Source: JAXLZZ01 sp046350675 (GTDB lineage Bacteria; Patescibacteriota; Saccharimonadia; Saccharimonadales; UBA4665). From it: 64,000 nt of DNA. Position numbers and translations under genes: made by a program. The stretch lies in contig JAXLZZ010000007.1 in NCBI GenBank assembly GCA_046350675.1, forward strand, positions 9,089 through 73,088, given 5' to 3'. Each line of letters opens with the position of its first letter. Positions within the stretch are counted from its first letter, which is position 1. Shown one piece after another: positions 42,197 to 49,864 of this stretch. Under the pieces are notes generated by a model. It was not told where the DNA came from. It worked only from the letters and a program-made list of their open reading frames with translations, and made no database searches.

Positions 42197-42366
42197 ATAA
42201 AACGACCCCTGTAAGGGGTTATTTTATTGGTTGGGGTAATGATGAGAACCGTAGTAGTGAGCGTAGTGAACGGAAGGTTCGGCGTAGTGAGTGCACGCGC
42301 AGATGCTTGCATCGAGAATGCCGGAACGAAGAAGGACGAAGTCCGCTATCCTATATCGCCCACCAA
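42197..42366 (+). repeat. tRNA-Val satellite: spacer plus copy of tRNA 3' tail
   Basis: A ~150-bp spacer ends in GAAGGACGAAGTCCGCT and then a 19-nt exact copy of the tRNA 3' end including CCA (42348-42366 = 42179-42197). A second terminator hairpin (CGATCC/GGGTCG-type with TTTTT, ~42371-42396) follows. No ORF. Confidence 0.75.
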
Positions 42367-42527
42367 ACAAGAGCGATCCTGAGGGGTCGTTTTTGTATAA
42401 CTTCGATAAAGAGTGCATTTATACCAAAAATGACGTTAATCGGCAGGTCAGTTATCCCCAACAAAAATGTAGGAATTACAGCATAAAAGTACTAGCCTTA
42501 TAGTACTAGCCTTGCTATAGTAGTTCC

Positions 42528-42618
42528 CACAGGTGAAGTTTTGCCGAGATTGTTTTACCCTCGACAAAACGAGTGTTTAAGAAGGTTGAATGACATGCGA
42601 GATCATTCAACCTTTTTT
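42528..42618 (+). ncRNA. Candidate small RNA (~90 nt)
   Basis: TATAGT (42516-42521), then a hairpin GTTTTG-CGAG...CTCG-CAAAAC, then a strong intrinsic terminator AAGGTTGAATGA-loop-TCATTCAACCTT with TTTTTTT (42582-42618). No open frame of note. Identity unknown. Confidence 0.5.
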
Positions 42619-42639
42619 TGTGGCGAAACAGCTAGCTTG

Positions 42640-42740
42640 GCACATTCTGAGCGTTAAACTGTGCTCCGATGCTCACGCACCTCTAGTGCGCTCCGCTTCG
42701 GTGCTCATTTACCATCTCAGACTGCATTCAAGCCAGTTGT
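42640..42740. repeat. Hairpin element, copy A
   Basis: GCACATT...CTCCGATGCTCACGCACCTCTAGTGCGCTCCGCTTCGGTGCTC...ACTGCATTCAA: nested short inverted repeats. Shares flanks and the CACC-like/CTnTAGT centre with 48622-48732. Non-coding. Confidence 0.6.
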
Positions 42741-42761
42741 TTCTTAACTGTGGTTAGTATG

Positions 42762-42790
42762 TTTGCAGGGAGTACGAGGGGTGTTAGAAT
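42762..42790 (+). promoter_or_regulatory. thrS promoter
   Basis: TTTGCA (42762-42767), 17 bp, TAGAAT (42785-42790); start predicted at ~42797, giving a 270-nt leader. Confidence 0.6.
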
Positions 42791-42796
42791 GAGGGT

Positions 42797-42975
42797 GAGT
42801 GATGATGTGGCCTCACCAACCACGGAGCTCCGCGAAGATGGTAATCACCGGTGTTACAGGTGCTTGCAACAGTAAAAGTCAAGGTGGAACCTCCTGCAAA
42901 GGACCGAGACGCTAGATTTAACAGATATTTGTTGAGTCGAGCGTTATTTTATTTATAAGGCGGGTTTTCACCCTC
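42797..42975 (+). promoter_or_regulatory. Probable T-box leader of thrS
   Basis: The leader contains GGTGAG...CTCACC and other hairpins, a candidate Thr specifier (ACC at 42847-42849) and the T-box-like AAGGTGGAACC (42881-42891). TGGA within it matches the UCCA end of tRNA-Thr (discriminator U, as in the tRNA at 37715). T-boxes sense uncharged tRNA and commonly precede thrS in Gram-positives. Class (transcriptional or translational) is not clear; the motif departs from the usual GGGTGGNACCGCG. Confidence 0.55.
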
Positions 42976-43053
42976 GTGTCATCCTGAACTTGTTTCAGGA
43001 CCCATACGGCAAGAAGTGTTCGCATAGATCCTGAAATGCATTCAGGATGACAC
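42976..43053. repeat. 78-bp REP-pair element inside the thrS leader
   Basis: GTGTCATCCTGAA (42976-42988) and TTCAGGATGACAC (43041-43053) are perfect 13-bp inverted ends. Inside are TTTCAGGACCC and GATCCTGAAA. It ends 4 nt before the AAAGGAG ribosome site of thrS. Confidence 0.8.
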
Positions 43054-43068
43054 CACAAAGGAGCAAAT

Positions 43069-44928
43069 ATGTCAGACAAGTCAGATCAATTACACCCGAT
43101 GCGCCACTCGTTGGCTCATATCATGGCAACCGCCGTACAGCGTATCTGGCCAGAGGTAAAACTCGGTATTGGTCCGGTGGTGGAGAACGGGTTTTATTAC
43201 GATATTGATCTGGGCGATACCACAATCTCCGAAGAGGATTTTGAGAAGATCGAAGCCGAGATGCGTAAGATCATAGAATCTAATGTGTCATTTGAGCGCT
43301 TTGAGTTGCCAATTGATGAGGCGATTAGCTGGGCGCAGCAGAACAATCAGCCGTATAAAGAGGAGTTATTGAACGACCTTAAGCGTGCAGGTACCACGGT
43401 CGCAAAGGACCTTAACGAGGAAGAAATGGGTACCATTGCCGACGGTGACGCAGCTGCCGACACCGTATCTTTCTACAAAAACGGTGATTTTACCGACCTT
43501 TGCCGTGGCCCGCACGTGGAATCAACGGGCAAAGTTGGCGCGTTCAAATTGATGCGCGTGGCAGGCGCTTATTGGCGAGGTAATGTAGATAATCCTCAGA
43601 TGCAGCGTCTCTACGGTGTAGCGTTTGCTGATGCCAAGGAGTTGAGACAATATCTTAACATGCTCGAAGAGGCCAAAAAGCGCGACCACCGCCGTATTGG
43701 CAAGGAGATGGATCTGTTTACATTCTCAGACCTTGTAGGTCCGGGTTTGCCTCTGTACACGCCGCGAGGAACAGTTCTTATTGAAGAGCTCAAGAAAGTG
43801 CTTAAGGAGATGAGTCAGCGCTATAATATGCTGCCCGTTTCGATCCCACATCTGGCAAAAATTGAGCTGTACCAAACATCAGGACACGCCGAGAAGTTCG
43901 AACCAGAGCTCTTTCGAGTAAAGAGTCACTATGATCAGGAATTCGTGCTAAAACCAGTTAATTGTCCGCATCACACACAGATTTACGCGTCTCGGCCTCG
44001 TAGTTATCGTGACTTACCGCTACGCTACATCGAGCAAACCATGCAGTATCGCGATGAAAAACCAGGTCAGTTGGGTGGCTTGCAGCGCACTAGAGGTTTT
44101 ACCGTAGATGATGGGCACACTTTTTGTACGGTTGACCAGATCAAAGCAGAAGCTTCGGCGCTGGTTGAGATCATTCGAGATTTCTACGAGAGCCTTAATT
44201 TGTGGGGTGAGCACTGGGTTTCATTGTCGGTACGGGATTCGAGTGCACCCGAAAAATACATCGGAGATGTAAAGGATTGGGAGGCGGCAGAGAGCATGCT
44301 TGCTGAGGTCGCCGAGACGTACGCGCTTGGAGCTAAGCGTATGGAAGGTGAGGCCGCAATCTACGGTCCAAAACTAGACTTTATGTTCAAGGACGCTCTG
44401 GGCCGCGAAACGCAACTTGCAACTATTCAGATCGACTTTGCTATGCCGAAGCGGTTTAACCTAGTTTATACAGACGTTGATGGCAGTGAAAAGCATCCAG
44501 TCATGGTTCACCGAGCAATCCTAGGCTCATTTGAACGCTTCATCATGTTGCTGATTGAGCACACGGCTGGTAAATTCCCAGTCTGGCTAGCGCCTGAACA
44601 GATTCGCGTTATCTCTGTAAATCAAGAGGATTCTACGCTTGATTTTGCTGCTAAGGTTGCTGAGCAGGCTAAGCAACTGGGTTTACGCATACATATCGAT
44701 AACTCCAACGAGTCGGTTGGCAAGAAGATTCGCGCCAGCCAGGTCGATAAAGTACCGTATACCATCGTGGTAGGCGATAAAGAGATTGAGAGTGGGCAAG
44801 TCATGCCACGAATCCGCCAAGATATGGCAGTCCAAGAGGGCGATCCAGCAGTTCATGTAGATGAATTCCTCAAAACCGTCGCCAATGAGGCTAAATCTCG
44901 CGTGCATAAAACCTCACTTCACGGTTAA
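43069..44928 (+). CDS. thrS: Threonyl-tRNA synthetase, lacking the TGS domain
   Basis: 619 residues. It begins directly with the editing (tRNA_SAD) domain (HSLAHIMA, LCRGPHVESTG); the usual ~60-residue N-terminal TGS domain is absent. Class II core: NCPHHTQIY (zinc Cys), motif 2 RYIEQTMQYRDE, QRTRGFTVDDGHTF, motif 3 HRAILGSFERF. C-terminal anticodon-binding domain ~510-610. AAAGGAG precedes the ATG. Preceded by a T-box-like leader. Confidence 0.97.
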   Translation: MSDKSDQLHPMRHSLAHIMATAVQRIWPEVKLGIGPVVENGFYYDIDLGDTTISEEDFEKIEAEMRKIIESNVSFERFELPIDEAISWAQQNNQPYKEELLNDLKRAGTTVAKDLNEEEMGTIADGDAAADTVSFYKNGDFTDLCRGPHVESTGKVGAFKLMRVAGAYWRGNVDNPQMQRLYGVAFADAKELRQYLNMLEEAKKRDHRRIGKEMDLFTFSDLVGPGLPLYTPRGTVLIEELKKVLKEMSQRYNMLPVSIPHLAKIELYQTSGHAEKFEPELFRVKSHYDQEFVLKPVNCPHHTQIYASRPRSYRDLPLRYIEQTMQYRDEKPGQLGGLQRTRGFTVDDGHTFCTVDQIKAEASALVEIIRDFYESLNLWGEHWVSLSVRDSSAPEKYIGDVKDWEAAESMLAEVAETYALGAKRMEGEAAIYGPKLDFMFKDALGRETQLATIQIDFAMPKRFNLVYTDVDGSEKHPVMVHRAILGSFERFIMLLIEHTAGKFPVWLAPEQIRVISVNQEDSTLDFAAKVAEQAKQLGLRIHIDNSNESVGKKIRASQVDKVPYTIVVGDKEIESGQVMPRIRQDMAVQEGDPAVHVDEFLKTVANEAKSRVHKTSLHG

Positions 44929-44961
44929 GGTTAGCTCCATGACCGATGTTATACTGGGTTC

Positions 44962-45555
44962 ATGACCCGGGAAAAAATCGCTGTTGATATTGATGAGGTG
45001 CTTTTTCCGTTCATGCCGCATTTTCTTGAACATCATAATAGTCAGAACGAAACTAATGTTATTGCCGAGCAATTCAGAACATATAATTTTGCTACAGATC
45101 TAGGTGTTCCCCTAGAAGAAGCAGTAGATCACGCGTACAGTTTTACTGGTGCCGATCACGGGCATATTCGCCCAATTGAAGATGCAAAACAAGGTATTGA
45201 TAAGCTCGCTGAGAAATATGAGCTTAGTATAGTCACTGCCCGTCATCCTCAGTTTGAGGCCAATACCCTGAGTTGGGTTAATGAACATTTCCCGGACGTG
45301 TTCAGCAACATAACGTTTATCGGTTTTGCAGCAATTATGGAAAAGCCTAAAACCAAAGCAGAAATTTGCCATGCGCTGGGCGCGAGTACTCTTATTGACG
45401 ATTCTCTAGTGCATGTAAGTCAATGTGTAGACGCAGGCATAGACGGTATTTTATTTGGTGATTATCCATGGAATCAAAGCGCTCAACTTCCTGACGGTAT
45501 AAAGCGATGCGTGGATTGGTCGGCAGTTTTGGAGCATTTTGATGGAAGAGGTTGA
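44962..45555 (+). CDS. HAD-like 5'-nucleotidase (NT5C-type) protein
   Basis: 197 residues. N-terminal DIDEVLFPF (Dx-D nucleophile), SIVTARH (motif II), KPKTKAEIC, and DD at LIDDSLVHV (motif IV). Likely a deoxyribonucleotidase-like phosphatase. TATACT ends 7 nt before the ATG (leaderless). Overlaps the next gene by 14 bp. Confidence 0.8.
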   Translation: MTREKIAVDIDEVLFPFMPHFLEHHNSQNETNVIAEQFRTYNFATDLGVPLEEAVDHAYSFTGADHGHIRPIEDAKQGIDKLAEKYELSIVTARHPQFEANTLSWVNEHFPDVFSNITFIGFAAIMEKPKTKAEICHALGASTLIDDSLVHVSQCVDAGIDGILFGDYPWNQSAQLPDGIKRCVDWSAVLEHFDGRG

Positions 45556-45886
45556 GCCTAATTTTCGGGTGCGGGTTGAGGAGATTGTTCGGCAGATTCC
45601 CAGGGGTAGAGTGATGACGTACGGCCAGCTAGCGGCGCTATGCGGTAATGCGCGGGCGGCGCGAATTGTCGGTGGTATTGCGCATTTTGGCGATCCTGAT
45701 TTGCCGTGGCAGCGAGTGGTTAATAAGAGCGGTGGGCTAGCCTCTGGCTATCCAGGTGGTCGATCTGGGCACAAACAGGTCTTGGAGGCTGAGGGTGTTG
45801 CCGTGAGCGAGGATTATCAGGTGGCGGTGAGTGAACTACTGTGGTGGCCGCCAGGGCACGAGCTGGCCCAAGGGAGCTTGTTCTAG
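45542..45886 (+). CDS. Alkyltransferase-like protein (MGMT family, no active Cys)
   Basis: 114 residues from the ATG at 45542. The MGMT DNA-binding domain is clear (IPRGRVMTYGQLAALCGNARAARIVGGI), but the PCHR active site reads PWQRVV, with Trp in place of Cys. ATL proteins of this type bind O6-alkylguanine and hand the lesion to nucleotide excision repair rather than dealkylating it. Overlaps the preceding gene. Confidence 0.88.
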   Translation: MEEVEPNFRVRVEEIVRQIPRGRVMTYGQLAALCGNARAARIVGGIAHFGDPDLPWQRVVNKSGGLASGYPGGRSGHKQVLEAEGVAVSEDYQVAVSELLWWPPGHELAQGSLF

Positions 45887-45892
45887 ACTTAT

Positions 45893-45921
45893 TTGACAGC
45901 CACATACAAAGAACATACAAT
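45893..45921 (+). promoter_or_regulatory. Promoter of the toxin-antitoxin pair
   Basis: TTGACA (45893-45898), 17 bp, TACAAT (45916-45921). The predicted +1 (45928) is the A of the antitoxin ATG. Confidence 0.75.
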
Positions 45922-45927
45922 TATTGT

Positions 45928-46152
45928 ATGAATAAGACAACAACTAGAACTATCAACATCTCTTTGCCGATCAAGCTTGTAAAGGAAATTGACATGGCAG
46001 CAGAGGGCGAATACGCGACTCGCAGTGACTATATTCGTGAATCAATCTTGCGTAAATTACGAGCCGATCAAGGGCGTTGGGAAGCGGTCAGCGACTTCAC
46101 GCAGATTAAAAACAGCGGCGTGAATATTGACGATTTATTAGATCGACTCTAG
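45928..46152 (+). CDS. Ribbon-helix-helix antitoxin (ParD/CopG-like)
   Basis: 74 residues from the ATG at 45928. RTINISLPIKLVKEIDMAAEGEYATRSDYIRESILRKL is a ribbon-helix-helix DNA-binding domain; the acidic C-terminus (GVNIDDLLDRL) would bind the toxin. It precedes the RelE/ParE-like gene by 11 nt. Probably autoregulates the pair; binding over a leaderless promoter is expected. Confidence 0.85.
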   Translation: MNKTTTRTINISLPIKLVKEIDMAAEGEYATRSDYIRESILRKLRADQGRWEAVSDFTQIKNSGVNIDDLLDRL

Positions 46153-46163
46153 AATTTCCTCAC

Positions 46164-46406
46164 ATGACAGATAAGATCTCTAAAGAACTCGCGAAGTTTA
46201 CGGATAAAGAGCGCCAATTGGTCAAAAGTATACTTTTGCAGCTACGGTCGGGGGAGCTTGCGGGCTTACAGATAGTAAAATTAAGAGGTCATGACGATAT
46301 TTTTCGAGTCAAAAAGGGCAGAATACGGATTATTTATCAGCAATCTAAGGCTATAAAAGTGCTTGTGATTGAGCGTCGTTCTGAAAAGACGTATCGTAAT
46401 TTCTAA
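46164..46406 (+). CDS. RelE/ParE-superfamily toxin
   Basis: 80 residues: two N-terminal helices, then the beta-sheet QIVKLRGHDDIFRVKKGRIRIIYQQSKAIKVLVIERRSEKTY, the RelE fold with basic putative catalytic residues. Whether it cuts mRNA (RelE) or poisons gyrase (ParE) cannot be told. Follows its antitoxin, typical type II order. Confidence 0.82.
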   Translation: MTDKISKELAKFTDKERQLVKSILLQLRSGELAGLQIVKLRGHDDIFRVKKGRIRIIYQQSKAIKVLVIERRSEKTYRNF

Positions 46407-46407
46407 T

Positions 46408-47307
46408 ATGGCAAGCTTCCCGAACTCCGAACTCCGAACTCCGAACCTGCTGGTAATAATAGGTGAGACGGCTTCTGGCAAAACGAGTCTCGCAATTGAT
46501 GTAGCTAAGCGACTGAACGGGGAGATTATTTGTGCCGATAGCTCTACTGTGCGCCGTGGAGCCAACATCGGTTCGGCTAAGCCTACAGAGAAAGAGCAGC
46601 AGGGTGTCCCGCATCATTTATTAAGCATTATTGGTCCAGATGAGAAGTATAGTGCGGCAGACTTTCAGCAGCAGGCAAATATGCTGATTCAGGACATTGC
46701 TGGTCGTGGCAAGCTGCCAATTATTGCAGGCGGCACCGGCTTATATATAGATAGCATGCTGTACGATTATGAGTTTCGTGATGAGGCCGATCCAGAGGAG
46801 CGAGACAGACTTAACACACTCACTTTGGGGGAGCTCCTGAGTGAAATCAAGCAGCAGGGAATTGAGCTCGGCGAAACGGACACCAAAAATAAGCATCGTT
46901 TGATCAGATTACTGGAAACGGGTGGTCAACAGGTAGCTCACAAACCGTTACGAGAGAACACGTTTATTATCGGAATTCAGTTGGATCGTGAGTTGCTTAG
47001 AGCACGTATTGAGCAGCGAGTTGATGCTATGTTGGAGCAAGGCTTGGAGCGGGAAGTAAAGGCCTTGAGCGGGCAATATGGCTGGAATTGCGAGGCACTA
47101 AAGGGTGTGGGGTATGCACAGTGGCAAGACTACTTTTTAAGTACTCAAACATTAGCAGAAACACACCAAAAAATTATCAAAGCAACTATGGATTTAGCTA
47201 AGCGGCAGCGGACCTGGTTTAAACGAAATAAAAGTATTCACTGGCTAAACTACCCTATAAACAGGGAAGAAGTTGTTGATTTAGTAACAACATCATTGGA
47301 CAAATAG
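46408..47307 (+). CDS. miaA: tRNA dimethylallyltransferase MiaA
   Basis: 299 residues from the ATG at 46408. P-loop GETASGKT, DSSTVRRGANIGSAKPT, GGTGLYIDSMLYDY and RQRTWFKRN are MiaA motifs. It adds dimethylallyl to A37 of tRNAs reading UNN codons. The first codons (PNSELRTPN) are encoded by a 7-bp tandem repeat at 46421-46448, so changes in copy number would shift the frame. The next start is in the body, so this ATG is required. Confidence 0.93.
   Translation: MASFPNSELRTPNLLVIIGETASGKTSLAIDVAKRLNGEIICADSSTVRRGANIGSAKPTEKEQQGVPHHLLSIIGPDEKYSAADFQQQANMLIQDIAGRGKLPIIAGGTGLYIDSMLYDYEFRDEADPEERDRLNTLTLGELLSEIKQQGIELGETDTKNKHRLIRLLETGGQQVAHKPLRENTFIIGIQLDRELLRARIEQRVDAMLEQGLEREVKALSGQYGWNCEALKGVGYAQWQDYFLSTQTLAETHQKIIKATMDLAKRQRTWFKRNKSIHWLNYPINREEVVDLVTTSLDK
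46421..46448. repeat. 7-bp tandem repeat at the start of miaA
   Basis: CGAACTC three times followed by CGAACCT. Located 13 nt after the ATG. Unit length is not a multiple of three. Confidence 0.85.
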
Positions 47308-47344
47308 AGTTCGTTTTTGAGTCATTGTTTGATACAATGAACAC

Positions 47345-47980
47345 ATGGTTGAACAACTGTTTGGGTCAAAAACTCGTGTAAAGCTATTACAGCTTTTTTA
47401 TAGCAATCCTAATCGTCCATTTTATGTGAGGGAGATAACTCGTAAGATTGACGAACAAATTAACTCAGTTCGTCGCGAGCTTAGTAATTTATTGAACATT
47501 GGCATTATCACATCCGAAAACACCAACAATAAGTTGTACTACGAGGTCAATCAAAAGTTCGAATATTACGAACCTTTGCAGCAAATTTTTGGTAATGGTG
47601 TTGCAAAGACTAAAAAGAAGCCTAGCGACAAAGATGCTGAAGCAGCAGCGCCAGCAACTGCGCCAACAACGTCTGCAGGTCCAGAGATGGATGAGGCATT
47701 AAAGGCAATCGGTCAAATCGATCTAGTGGTGTATACAGGACAATTCACTCGAGATGAATCTGCAGGTGTAGATATCCTAATCGTCGGCGAAGTGAACGCC
47801 AATGCGCTACAAAAGTACGTTGCCGATCTAGAAAAGCAAGAAAAGAAGAGCTTGCGCTACACCGCAATGCCACTCGACGACTTCAAGTACCGTCGTCAAA
47901 TTCGAGATCGTTTTGCTATCGGCATCGATAATGCCAAGAAACAAATCATTATAGACACAAATAATCTGTTAGAGGACTAG
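47345..47980 (+). CDS. Winged-helix protein with nucleotidyltransferase-like C-terminus
   Basis: 211 residues: residues 1-70 are a winged helix (SKTRVKLLQLFYSNPNRPFYVREITRKI...), 90-115 an Ala/Pro/Lys-rich linker, 115-205 a nucleotidyltransferase-like alpha/beta domain (IDLVVYTGQFTRDESAGVDILIVGEVN). This MNT-type regulator architecture is known from other bacteria. TACAAT ends 7 nt before the ATG (leaderless). Confidence 0.75.
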   Translation: MVEQLFGSKTRVKLLQLFYSNPNRPFYVREITRKIDEQINSVRRELSNLLNIGIITSENTNNKLYYEVNQKFEYYEPLQQIFGNGVAKTKKKPSDKDAEAAAPATAPTTSAGPEMDEALKAIGQIDLVVYTGQFTRDESAGVDILIVGEVNANALQKYVADLEKQEKKSLRYTAMPLDDFKYRRQIRDRFAIGIDNAKKQIIIDTNNLLED

Positions 47981-47988
47981 GAGGGAAG

Positions 47989-48612
47989 ATGGAATTTCAA
48001 TTTCATGGTGCTAATTGCATTAGCGTAAAGTACAAAGACACACGCTTGGTTATCGATGATAATCTTATCGAGCTGGGAGCAAAAAGTGTTATTAAACCAG
48101 ATGATGTGGCACTGTATACTGGCCCACATACTGGTGATCAGGTAGGCCGCCTCACCTTTGATAGCCCTGGTGAGTATGAAGTCTCTGATGTATCAGTCGT
48201 GGGTATTGCTGCACGTTCTCACATGGACGAAGAAGGTAAGCAGACGGCAACAATGATTAAGTTGATGCACGGCGATCAAAGCGTACTAATTACCGGTCAC
48301 ATTTATCCTGAGCTTACCGATGCTCAACTCGAGGCTATTGGCATCGTAGATGTAATGTTTGTCCCAGTTGGCGGCAACGGCTACACGGTTGATCCTGTGG
48401 GCGCTGTGAAGCTTATCAAGGATATTGAGCCAAAGCTTGTGGTCCCAACACACTTCAACGACAAAGCACTCAAGTTCCCAATGCCTCAGCAAGAACTAGC
48501 AAACGCGCTCAAAGAACTTGGTATGGAACCAAAAGAAGCAGTCAGTAAGCTGAAACTCAAGGGCATCGAGCAAAGCGACGTCGCCCAACTTATAGTTTTA
48601 GAGAAGTCTTAG
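47989..48612 (+). CDS. Metallo-beta-lactamase fold hydrolase (UlaG-like)
   Basis: 207 residues of the COG2220 type: FQFHGANCISVKY, GPHTGD, GEYEVSDVSVVGI, LITGHI, VVPTHF. The canonical HxHxDH motif is degenerate, so catalysis is uncertain. GGAGGG precedes the ATG; 8 nt from the preceding gene, probably co-transcribed with it. Confidence 0.8.
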   Translation: MEFQFHGANCISVKYKDTRLVIDDNLIELGAKSVIKPDDVALYTGPHTGDQVGRLTFDSPGEYEVSDVSVVGIAARSHMDEEGKQTATMIKLMHGDQSVLITGHIYPELTDAQLEAIGIVDVMFVPVGGNGYTVDPVGAVKLIKDIEPKLVVPTHFNDKALKFPMPQQELANALKELGMEPKEAVSKLKLKGIEQSDVAQLIVLEKS

Positions 48613-48621
48613 GGCCGACCA

Positions 48622-48732
48622 GCACATTTGGCGCATTTCGATCCAAAAACTCCGCTACGCACTCACCGTACCTTTAGTACGGCTCGTTTACGGTGCTCGA
48701 TTTTGAACCAAACTGCACTCAAATGAGTTGTT
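48622..48732. repeat. Hairpin element, copy B
   Basis: GCACATTTGGCGC...CTCACCGTACCTTTAGTACGGCTCGTTTACGGTGCTC...ACTGCACTCAAA: homologous in layout to 42640-42740, with the central hairpin changed to CCGTAC-CTTTA-GTACGG (compensatory). Non-coding. Confidence 0.6.
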
Positions 48733-48776
48733 CGTACTCATTATCTAGTTCACGATGGTCTGTAATTACAAAAAAG

Positions 48777-48800
48777 AAAACACCTCTGGTGAGGTGTTTT
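48777..48800. terminator. Bidirectional terminator (MBL gene / rpmB)
   Basis: AAAACACCTC-TGGT-GAGGTGTTTT between convergent genes. Confidence 0.9.
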
Positions 48801-48818
48801 TGAGCACGAACCGGCTAA

Positions 48819-49019
48819 TTACTTAGCGGTTTCGATGAGACCCTTTTTCTTGAGGGTGCGAATAGCTTGCGTGCTGAGCTTCATCTTCACTTTTTTGCCA
48901 TCAACAATAATAGTCTTGGTCTGAAGATTTGGCTTCCATACCTTCTTGGTGTGGCGCTGAGAAAAGCTAACGTTGTGTCCGTATTGCTTGCCTTTACCGG
49001 TGAGATCACACTTTTGCAT
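48819..49019 (-). CDS. rpmB: Ribosomal protein bL28
   Basis: 66 residues: CDLTGKGKQYGHNVSFSQRHTKKVWKPNLQ and STQAIRTLKKKGLI are diagnostic of bL28. Zinc-free form (one Cys only). AAGGAAATAT lies before the ATG. Large-subunit protein. Confidence 0.97.
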   Translation of the reverse strand: MQKCDLTGKGKQYGHNVSFSQRHTKKVWKPNLQTKTIIVDGKKVKMKLSTQAIRTLKKKGLIETAK

Positions 49020-49101
49020 ATATTTCCTTATAGTTCTATTGGATTCAAGGTGTTATTGTAGCGGAAAACACCGTAAGCGTCAACATCCACCGGCTACCAG
49101 T

Positions 49102-49198
49102 ATCCTTTTACCGTTTACCACACCTTTTCCGTTACCCCTGCAACCATGTGGTTCATGGTAAAAGGCTAATGCACGGTAAATGGTGAACAGTGAAAGGT
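49102..49198. repeat. Imperfect inverted-repeat stretch
   Basis: CCTTTTACCGTTTACCA... and ATGGTAAAAGG...ACGGTAAATGGTG are complementary over most of their length. Same style as the 60807-61000 gap. No gene. Confidence 0.5.
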
Positions 49199-49222
49199 GT
49201 GCGGGCTGGTATACTGGTTGTG

Positions 49223-49822
49223 ATGTTGCCGAACTTTAGCCTTACGTATCTGATCATTCTCATCGTCTGTATCTTGATTTCGCTGGCGATACACGAATTT
49301 ATGCATGCCTATGCCGGTTATAAACTAGGTGATTACACCGCTAAAGACGAAGGCAGATTGACGCTTAACCCACTCAGCCATATTGATCCTATTATGACCG
49401 TGGCACTGCCAATTGTAACCTTGCTACTGTTTGGAGCACCAGTGTTAGCGGCCAAACCAGTACCATTCGATCCGGGCAATGTACGCTACGGTGACTTTGG
49501 CGCGGCAATCATTGCAGCTGCAGGTCCATTTACTAATTTGGCCTTAGCCTTTATAGGTGCGATTTTGCTCAAATTTGCTGCAAGTGGGGCATTTATGGGC
49601 GAGGTGCTGACGATATTTGTCAGCTTAAACGTTGCTCTATTCGTATTTAACATGTTACCGATACCTCCTCTGGATGGTTCTAGGGTTTTGTATGCATTTG
49701 CACCAGAAGCAGTCCAAGATTTTATGCGTCAAATTGAGCCGTTTGGCTTGATACTTATTTTTGGCTTAATCTTTGTAGCTGACTTAGGTGGTTTCATCGG
49801 AAATCTCAACAAATGGTATTAA
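49223..49822 (+). CDS. Site-2 protease family membrane metalloprotease
   Basis: 199 residues from the ATG at 49223 (TATACT 49210-49215 ends 8 nt upstream). HEFMH (HExxH zinc site) in TM ~18, LPIPPLDGSRVL (the NPDG-like third ligand motif), four to five TM helices. S2P enzymes cut membrane proteins in regulated proteolysis. No PDZ domain. Confidence 0.9.
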   Translation: MLPNFSLTYLIILIVCILISLAIHEFMHAYAGYKLGDYTAKDEGRLTLNPLSHIDPIMTVALPIVTLLLFGAPVLAAKPVPFDPGNVRYGDFGAAIIAAAGPFTNLALAFIGAILLKFAASGAFMGEVLTIFVSLNVALFVFNMLPIPPLDGSRVLYAFAPEAVQDFMRQIEPFGLILIFGLIFVADLGGFIGNLNKWY

Positions 49823-49864
49823 ATATCCTACCGTAGCCACTGTTATTTGCGATATAATAGGGAC

